64,000 nucleotides of DNA from Actinomadura barringtoniae (lineage in GTDB: Bacteria; Actinomycetota; Actinomycetes; Streptosporangiales; Streptosporangiaceae). Both the position numbers and the translations under genes were made by a program. The DNA lies in assembly GCF_017573505.1 (NCBI RefSeq), contig NZ_JAGEOJ010000010.1, forward strand, positions 372,001 through 436,000, given 5' to 3'. Under the pieces are notes generated by a model. That model was not told the origin of the DNA and searched no databases. It worked only from the letters and a program-made list of their open reading frames with translations. Within the stretch, counting starts at the first letter, position 1; each line of letters opens with the position of its first letter. Of this stretch, positions 59,213 through 64,000 are shown piece by piece.

Positions 59213-60205
59213 GTGGCTGAGATGTTCTACGACAACGATGCCGACCTGAGCATCATCCAGGGCCGGCACGTCGCCGTGATCGGGTACGGCAGCCAGGGGC
59301 ACGCGCACGCGCTCTCCCTGCGGGACTCCGGCGTGGACGTCCGCGTCGGCCTGCGCCCCGACTCCAAGAGCAAGGAGCTCGCCGAGTCCGAGGGCCTGCG
59401 GGTGCTGCCGGTCGCCGAGGCGGTCGAGGAGGCCGACCTCATCATGATCCTCGCGCCGGACCACCTCCAGCGCGGCATCTACGAGGCCGACATCAAGCCC
59501 AACCTGGTCGAGGGCGACGCGCTGTTCTTCGGCCACGGCCTGAACATCCGCTACGGCCTCATCGAGCCGCCGGCGGGCGTGGACGTCTGCATGGTCGCGC
59601 CGAAGGGCCCGGGCCACCTGGTCCGCCGCCAGTACACCGCCGGCCGCGGCGTCCCGGTGATCGTGGCCGTCGAGCAGGACCCGTCCGGCAACGCGTGGCC
59701 GCTGGCCCTCTCGTACGCCAAGGCCATCGGCGGCCTGCGCGCGGGCGGTATCAAGACCACCTTCACCGAGGAGACCGAGACCGACCTGTTCGGCGAGCAG
59801 GCCGTGCTGTGCGGCGGGCTCTCCGAGCTCATCAAGGCGGGCTTCGAGACCCTGATCGAGGCCGGCTACCAGCCCGAGGTCGCCTACTTCGAGTGCCTGC
59901 ACGAGGTGAAGCTGATCGTCGACCTGATGTACGAGGGCGGCATCTCCAAGATGTACTGGTCGGTGTCCGACACCGCCGAGTACGGCGGCTACAGCCGCGG
60001 CCCGCGCCTGGTGAACGACCAGACCAAGGCCGAGATGAAGAAGATCCTCGGCGAGATCCAGTCCGGCGAGTTCGCCAAGGAGCTGGTGGCCGAGTTCGAG
60101 GGCGGCCAGGAGCAGATGGCCAAGTACCGCAAGGAGCACGCCGAGCACCCGATCGAGGTGACCGGCGGCAAGCTCCGCCCGATGATGAGCTGGCTGAACG
60201 ACTAG
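59213..60205 (+). CDS. ilvC: Ketol-acid reductoisomerase (class I)
   Basis: 330 residues. NADPH loop GYGSQGHAHALSL (about 24-36), specificity loop VGLRPDSKS, then the knotted helical domain with the Mg-binding acidic residues (EETETDLFGEQAVL, EVAYFECLHE). The enzyme carries out alkyl migration and reduction of acetolactate. The start is GTG 59213 with AGGAAAGG upstream. Its TAG stop lies in the first unit of a six-unit 10-bp array. Confidence 0.97.
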   Translation: MAEMFYDNDADLSIIQGRHVAVIGYGSQGHAHALSLRDSGVDVRVGLRPDSKSKELAESEGLRVLPVAEAVEEADLIMILAPDHLQRGIYEADIKPNLVEGDALFFGHGLNIRYGLIEPPAGVDVCMVAPKGPGHLVRRQYTAGRGVPVIVAVEQDPSGNAWPLALSYAKAIGGLRAGGIKTTFTEETETDLFGEQAVLCGGLSELIKAGFETLIEAGYQPEVAYFECLHEVKLIVDLMYEGGISKMYWSVSDTAEYGGYSRGPRLVNDQTKAEMKKILGEIQSGEFAKELVAEFEGGQEQMAKYRKEHAEHPIEVTGGKLRPMMSWLND

Positions 60206-60260
60206 CACCCGCTAGCACCCGCTAGCACCAGCTAGCACCCGCTAGCACCCGCTAGCACCC
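60201..60260. repeat. Tandem array of six 10-bp units over the ilvC stop
   Basis: (G/A)CTAGCACCC repeated six times (60201-60260) with two single-base variants. The ilvC stop TAG (60203-60205) is in unit 1 and each unit carries TAG again. Confidence 0.9.
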
Positions 60261-60273
60261 ACGCCAGGTCAAC

Positions 60274-60338
60274 ACGCCGATCTTGCTCTCAGCGCCCTTT
60301 CGCAGGCCCTTTCAGGGCGCTGAGAGCAAGATCGGCGT
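60274..60338. repeat. 23-bp inverted repeat, copy 2 (bidirectional terminator-like)
   Basis: Arms 60274-60297 and 60315-60338 (24 bp perfect; 23 identical to copy 1 at 3344-3406) around a 17-nt loop of unrelated sequence. It lies between the convergent ilvC and orphan genes, ending 9 bp before the latter's stop. Confidence 0.9.
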
Positions 60339-60347
60339 ATCTGTGCG

Positions 60348-61148
60348 TCAGCGGAGGAGGCGGCGGCGGAGCTTGGCGCGCAGCGGCGCGGGCTTCTGGT
60401 TGCGCACGACGACGGCCAGGTAGCCGCCCTTGGTGAAGTAGATGGTCGAGGCCAGGTTCGAGGTGAGGGCCCGGCGCTGCGACTCGGTGTCCAGCCTGTC
60501 CGCGCGTACGGTCCCGAAGCGGGCCTCGCGGGTGACGCCGAGCGCGGAGGCGGCGACGCGGGCGTCCCAGCGGCCGGGGCCGGGCAGCGCCATGTCGGCC
60601 TCGACCTCGAAGCCGCCGCTCGCGCTCGCGTCGGCGGGGAAGCGGTGCTCCACGCGGGAGCGGCGTTCGCGCAGGATCAGCTCGACCTTGGTCTCGCGCG
60701 CCTCGATCCGTTCGATCGCCGCCACGCCGCGCACGCGCACCCGCTTGCCCTGCCAGCTCGCCTCGTCCAGGCGGTGCCGCAGGCCCACCTCGGAGGTGAC
60801 GTCGGCGTCCTGGCGGGGGACGCCGCGCAGGTACGGGTAGACGGCGTAGACGCGCCCTCCGACCACGACCGCACCGACCTCATGGCCGTCGAGCTCCTCG
60901 CGGATGAGGCGCTCCAGCTCGTCCTGGAGGCCGTGCTGGATGCAGAACGCCCGGAGCCGGTACCGGACCGGCAGGACGGCTCTGGCGGCGTCGTTCAGCC
61001 CGTCCTCGCCGAGCACCTGGCGCGTGCCGCTCATGAGGCGGCCGCGCTGCGCGCCGTCCATCGCCAGGAAGCGGTGGTCGTACACGCGCAGCATGTCGTG
61101 CAGGACGCTGATGGCGGAATCCGCTGAATCCGCTGAATCCGAGGTCAC
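60348..61148 (-). CDS. Uncharacterised protein resembling a glycosyltransferase accessory domain
   Basis: 266 residues, soluble, no signal. The N-terminus has the repeat SADSADSA encoded by a 9-bp tandem repeat. The helical part (HDMLRVYDHRFLAMDGAQRG) and the beta part (RLDEASWQGKRVRVRGVAAIERIE, RWDARVAASALG) recall the C-terminal accessory region of actinomycete family-2 glycosyltransferases of the teichoic acid type, but the transferase domain itself is absent. The comparison is from memory and weak. The gene stands alone between the inverted repeat and the PadR region. I assign no function. Confidence 0.65.
   Translation of the reverse strand: MTSDSADSADSAISVLHDMLRVYDHRFLAMDGAQRGRLMSGTRQVLGEDGLNDAARAVLPVRYRLRAFCIQHGLQDELERLIREELDGHEVGAVVVGGRVYAVYPYLRGVPRQDADVTSEVGLRHRLDEASWQGKRVRVRGVAAIERIEARETKVELILRERRSRVEHRFPADASASGGFEVEADMALPGPGRWDARVAASALGVTREARFGTVRADRLDTESQRRALTSNLASTIYFTKGGYLAVVVRNQKPAPLRAKLRRRLLR
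61117..61143. repeat. In-frame 9-bp tandem repeat
   Basis: GAATCCGCT occurs twice plus a partial third unit (61117-61143) and codes for Ser-Ala-Asp units on the minus strand near the protein N-terminus. Confidence 0.7.
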
Positions 61149-61235
61149 GGGGTACTCCAGGGTGGGCCGGGGACATCGGTCACGTTACGGGCCGCACAGA
61201 TCACCCACAGTGAAATCGGTTCAGCGTGTCGTCCG

Positions 61236-61275
61236 ATGCATACTCGGTATTGCGGTGCCAATACCAGGTATGCAT
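61236..61275. promoter_or_regulatory. 40-bp PadR operator
   Basis: Arms 61236-61252 (ATGCATACTCGGTATTG) and 61259-61275 are complementary at 15 of 17 positions around CGGTGC. Each arm itself contains ATAC-N3-GTAT. It lies 11 bp before the padR start, overlapping the promoter. Confidence 0.75.
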
Positions 61276-61286
61276 ACTTGGTAGGC

Positions 61287-61991
61287 ATGTCGATCCGTCA
61301 TGGCATTCTGGCACTCCTGGCGCAGGGGCCCCGCTACGGCTACCAGCTCCGCGCCGAGTTCGAGTCCTCCACCGGGTCGACGTGGCCGCTCAACATCGGG
61401 CAGGTCTACTCCACGCTGTCGCGCCTGGAGCGCGACGAGCTGGTCACCCGGGTGGGCGCCGACGACGAGGGCCGCTTCGTCTACCGGATCACCCCGGCGG
61501 GGGAGGACGACGTGCGGCAGTGGTTCGCCACCCCGCTCGCGCGCGCCGACCGGCCCCGCGACGAGCTGGCCATCAAGCTCGCGATGGCGGTCACGATGCC
61601 CGGCGTGGACGTGCGCCAGGTCGTTCAGACGCAGCGGACGGCGACGCTCCGCTCGCTCCAGGACCTGACGCGGCTGAAGGCCGACGCGCCCGCGGTGCCG
61701 GTCGAGCAGGGCGACCGCGCGTGGCGGCTGGTGCTCGAATCGATGATCTTCCAGGCGGAGGCCGAGGTGCGCTGGCTCGACCACTGCGAGGCCTTCGTGG
61801 CCCGCGCCGACGCGGCCGCCGCGTCGGCCGAGGTGGCCGCGTCGGCCGAGGCGGCGGCCGCGCGCGCGGACGCCCGGCCGGACGGTCGCCCGGGCGGTGG
61901 GCCGGGGGCACGGCCGGATGGTCGGCCGGACGGAGGGACGGGCGCCCGGCCGGACTCGTCCTCCTATCCGGTGAAGGAGGGGCGCAGATGA
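61287..61991 (+). CDS. PadR-family regulator
   Basis: 234 residues. The winged helix is typical PadR: MSIRHGILALLAQGPRYGYQL, then NIGQVYSTLSRLERDELV and FVYRITPAGEDDV. A C-terminal dimerisation helix pair follows, then an unusual Ala/Arg/Pro/Gly tail of about 55 residues. Starts further upstream would place the operator in the coding region. No Shine-Dalgarno; CATACT 8 nt upstream suggests a leaderless mRNA. The stop overlaps the ABC ATPase start (ATGA). It probably represses its own operon. Confidence 0.9.
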   Translation: MSIRHGILALLAQGPRYGYQLRAEFESSTGSTWPLNIGQVYSTLSRLERDELVTRVGADDEGRFVYRITPAGEDDVRQWFATPLARADRPRDELAIKLAMAVTMPGVDVRQVVQTQRTATLRSLQDLTRLKADAPAVPVEQGDRAWRLVLESMIFQAEAEVRWLDHCEAFVARADAAAASAEVAASAEAAAARADARPDGRPGGGPGARPDGRPDGGTGARPDSSSYPVKEGRR

Positions 61992-62704
61992 GCGTCCTGT
62001 CCCTGCGGAACGTGTCGCGCGACCACGGCGCCGAGCCCGTTCTGGTGCACGCGCTGCGCGAGGTGACGCTGAACGTCGACGCCGGCGAGTTCGTCGCGGT
62101 GATGGGCCCGTCCGGCTCGGGCAAGTCGACCCTGCTGACGCTCGCCGGGGGACTGGACGCCCCGACCGGCGGCGAGGTCCTGGTCGAGGGGACCGACCTC
62201 AGCACGCTCGACAAGGCCGCGCTGTCGGCCGTGCGGCGGCGCAGCGTCGGCTATGTGTTCCAGGACCTCAACCTCATCCCGAGCCTCACCGCGTCCGAGA
62301 ACGTCATGCTGCCCCGCGAGCTCGACGGCGTGCGGGCCCGGCAGGCCCGCCGCGAGGCCGCGATCGCGCTGCGCGAGGTCGGCATCAGCGAGGTGGCCGA
62401 CCGGTTCCCCGACGAGATGTCGGGCGGCCAGCAGCAGCGGGTGGCGATCGCCCGCGCGCTCGTCGGCGACCGCCGCCTCGTACTGGCGGACGAGCCGACC
62501 GGCGCGCTGGACAGCCAGTCCGGCGAGGACATCATGCGCATCCTGCGGCTGCGCTGCGACGCCGGGGCCGCCTGCCTCATGGTCACGCACGAGTCGCGGC
62601 ACGCCGCCTGGGCGGACCGGGTGATCTTCCTGCGGGACGGCAGCGTCGTGGACGCCACCGGCCCCCGGCCCGGACCCGAGTCCCTGCTCCAGGAAGCGCG
62701 GTGA
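61988..62704 (+). CDS. ABC transporter ATPase (MacB/LolD type)
   Basis: 238 residues. Walker A GPSGSGKST, Q-loop VFQDLNLIPSLTASENV, signature MSGGQQQRVAIARAL, Walker B LVLADEPTGALD, switch His in MVTHESR. This is the MacB/LolD/FtsE class that drives mechanotransmission by an FtsX-like permease. Start and stop overlap both neighbours (ATGA, GTGA), so padR, ATPase and permease form one coupled operon. Confidence 0.93.
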   Translation: MSVLSLRNVSRDHGAEPVLVHALREVTLNVDAGEFVAVMGPSGSGKSTLLTLAGGLDAPTGGEVLVEGTDLSTLDKAALSAVRRRSVGYVFQDLNLIPSLTASENVMLPRELDGVRARQARREAAIALREVGISEVADRFPDEMSGGQQQRVAIARALVGDRRLVLADEPTGALDSQSGEDIMRILRLRCDAGAACLMVTHESRHAAWADRVIFLRDGSVVDATGPRPGPESLLQEAR

Positions 62705-64000
62705 GAGGTCTCGCCGTCGCGCTGCGCCTCGCGCGGCGCGACGCGTTGCGCGCCAAGGGCAGGACGGCGCTGGTGCTGTGCATGATCGGCCTGCCGGTCA
62801 TGACGATCGTGGCGATGGCGGTGCTGCTGAAGACCTCCCAGTGGTCCGACCGCGAGGCGCTGCCGTACACGCTCGGGCACGCCGACGCCCGCGTCATCGG
62901 CCAGGCCCACCAGGCCATCGCGCAGGCCTCCCCGCTGGAGTACAACGCGATGGTCGACGTGCCGGGCCAGAGCCCGCCCGACTCCGGCCGCCCCTGGACC
63001 ACCCAGGAGATCACCGCCGGCCTGGCCGCCCGGCTCGGGCCCGGCACGCGGGCCATCCCGATCAACGACACCGCCGTGGTGACGCTCGCGACGGCCAAGG
63101 GCCCGCGGATGCTGGCGACCGTCGAGGTCGACCTGCGGGACCCGCTCGCCGGGCGGCTGATGAGGATCACCCAGGGGAGGGCCCCGGCGAGCCCGGACGA
63201 GATCGCGGTCGCGCCGAGCATGCGCAAGCGCGGGATCGGCATCGGCTCGACCGTTCGGATCGACGACCAGGGGATGACCAAGCGCGTGTCCGGGTTCGTC
63301 GAGGACCCGCGCGCGCCCCGCGTCAACAAGGCGGTGGCGCTGCCCGGCTCACTGCCCAAGTCCGCCGCCGCGGGCGACGACGAGTACCTGGTCGGCTCGC
63401 CGCGGCCGGTCACCTGGCAGGACGTCCTCGCGCTCAACAAGACCGGCCTCGGCGTGCTGTCGCGGCAGGTCGTGAAGCACCCGCCGCCGCACTCGGACGT
63501 CCCGACGGGTTCGGCGTTCACCATGGACCAGGCGGGCGGGCCGGTCGTCGTCGCCATGGCCGTCGCGATGATCGTGATGGAGGTCGTGCTGCTCGCCGGG
63601 CCCGCGTTCGCCGTCGGGATCAAGCGGCAGCGCCGCCAGCTCGCGCTGCTGGCGGCCAGCGGCGGCAGCCCGAACCACCTGAAGGCCGTCGTGCTGGCGG
63701 GCGGGCTGGTGCTCGGCGGCGCCGCGTCCCTGGTCGGGGCGGCCGCGGGCCTGTTCGCCGCCGCGCTCATCAAGCCCGCCGTGCTGGACATCTGGGGCGT
63801 CGCGTTCGGGCCGTACGAGGTGCCGTGGGCGCTGGTCGCGGCGCCGGTCGTCCTCGGCCTGGTCAGCGGGGTGCTCGCCGCGTACGCGCCGGCGCTGCAG
63901 GCCGCCCGGATGAACGTCGTGGCGGCGCTCACCGGCCGGCGCGACCAGGCCCGCGGGCGCCGCGGCTGGCCAGTCCTCGGGGCCGTGCTGATGGTGGCCG
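62701..64000 (+). CDS. FtsX-like ABC permease, incomplete at window end
   Basis: 433 codons visible from GTG 62701, open to the window end. An N-terminal span (ALVLCMIGLPVMTIVAMAVLL), a large extracellular domain (about 45-275) and an FtsX-type block (VVVAMAVAMIVMEVVLLAGPAFAVG, then two more spans, AAYAPALQAARMNVVAALTGRR) are present. A second set of spans is expected beyond the window. It is the partner of the ATPase whose stop it overlaps. Export or cell-envelope function; the substrate is unknown. No stop is visible within the window. Confidence 0.9.
   Translation, partial: MRGLAVALRLARRDALRAKGRTALVLCMIGLPVMTIVAMAVLLKTSQWSDREALPYTLGHADARVIGQAHQAIAQASPLEYNAMVDVPGQSPPDSGRPWTTQEITAGLAARLGPGTRAIPINDTAVVTLATAKGPRMLATVEVDLRDPLAGRLMRITQGRAPASPDEIAVAPSMRKRGIGIGSTVRIDDQGMTKRVSGFVEDPRAPRVNKAVALPGSLPKSAAAGDDEYLVGSPRPVTWQDVLALNKTGLGVLSRQVVKHPPPHSDVPTGSAFTMDQAGGPVVVAMAVAMIVMEVVLLAGPAFAVGIKRQRRQLALLAASGGSPNHLKAVVLAGGLVLGGAASLVGAAAGLFAAALIKPAVLDIWGVAFGPYEVPWALVAAPVVLGLVSGVLAAYAPALQAARMNVVAALTGRRDQARGRRGWPVLGAVLMVA

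Noticed and set aside
60201..60260. CRISPR-like array
   Set aside because: Units are contiguous 10-bp tandem copies with no spacers.
1..64000. tRNA or rRNA genes
   Set aside because: No cloverleaf with a GGTTCRA-type T-loop and no rRNA-like stretch was seen in the intergenic regions.

Overview
The window is about 70% GC, with short operons, GTG and TTG starts, and many start codons that directly follow a TANNNT -10 box with no ribosome binding site. Together with the gene content this points to a high-GC actinomycete. The gene order cysteine desulfurase, mnmA, methionine-synthase-like, ligA, GGDEF-EAL protein, gatCAB, second GGDEF-EAL protein, ilvBNC matches the conserved actinobacterial core around SCO5486-SCO5514 of Streptomyces. 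The accessory genes suggest the Streptosporangiales/Thermomonosporaceae side (Actinomadura-like); the family assignment is inference.

Layout. 1-3.4 kb: end of a CO-dehydrogenase-type maturation operon (MocA-like, MoxR/CoxD-like, CoxG, CoxE-like VWA), closed by a long inverted repeat and faced by a LysR regulator. 4.4-11.1 kb: enoyl-CoA hydratase, a Ser/Thr kinase, a divergent HxlR/NADP-oxidoreductase pair, a secreted intradiol dioxygenase, a sugar porter and an SDR. 11.3-12.3 kb: acyl-ACP desaturase behind a clear palindrome. 12.4-19.4 kb: four consecutive kinase-fold genes (five kinase domains), the most unusual part of the window. 19.7-21.5 kb: etfB-etfA. 21.6-27.1 kb: a secreted protein, a receptor kinase with an RsiV-like ectodomain, and an MFS transporter with its TetR regulator.

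27.2-44.9 kb: cysteine desulfurase, DUF1206 protein, mnmA, a winged-helix/membrane-protein pair with twin operators, LLM oxidoreductase, MetE-like protein, a TnpB insertion element sitting in a truncated serine-hydrolase gene, ligA, a GGDEF-EAL protein with an I-site, and gatCAB. 45-53.3 kb: a DrrAB-type ABC exporter, a large AfsR/BTAD regulator, a Uma2 nuclease-fold protein and two tandem PQQ sugar-dehydrogenase lipoproteins. 53.7-60.2 kb: a PAS-GGDEF-EAL protein and ilvBNC with a recognisable leader-peptide attenuator. 60.3-64 kb: an orphan protein and a PadR-controlled MacB/FtsX-type ABC transporter cut by the window end.

The best candidate for something undescribed is the kinase array at 12.4-19.4 kb. 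It holds a kinase lacking the catalytic-loop lysine, a canonical kinase with about five C-terminal membrane spans, a soluble tandem-kinase protein ending in two DivIVA-type repeats, and a pseudokinase that has lost the beta3 lysine, the HRD aspartate and the DFG glycine but keeps the membrane module. It reads as a membrane-linked phosphosignalling unit, possibly tied to the polar growth machinery. Also notable are two copies of one 23-bp inverted repeat 57 kb apart, both between convergent genes, and short tandem arrays built over stop codons at gene 3' ends.
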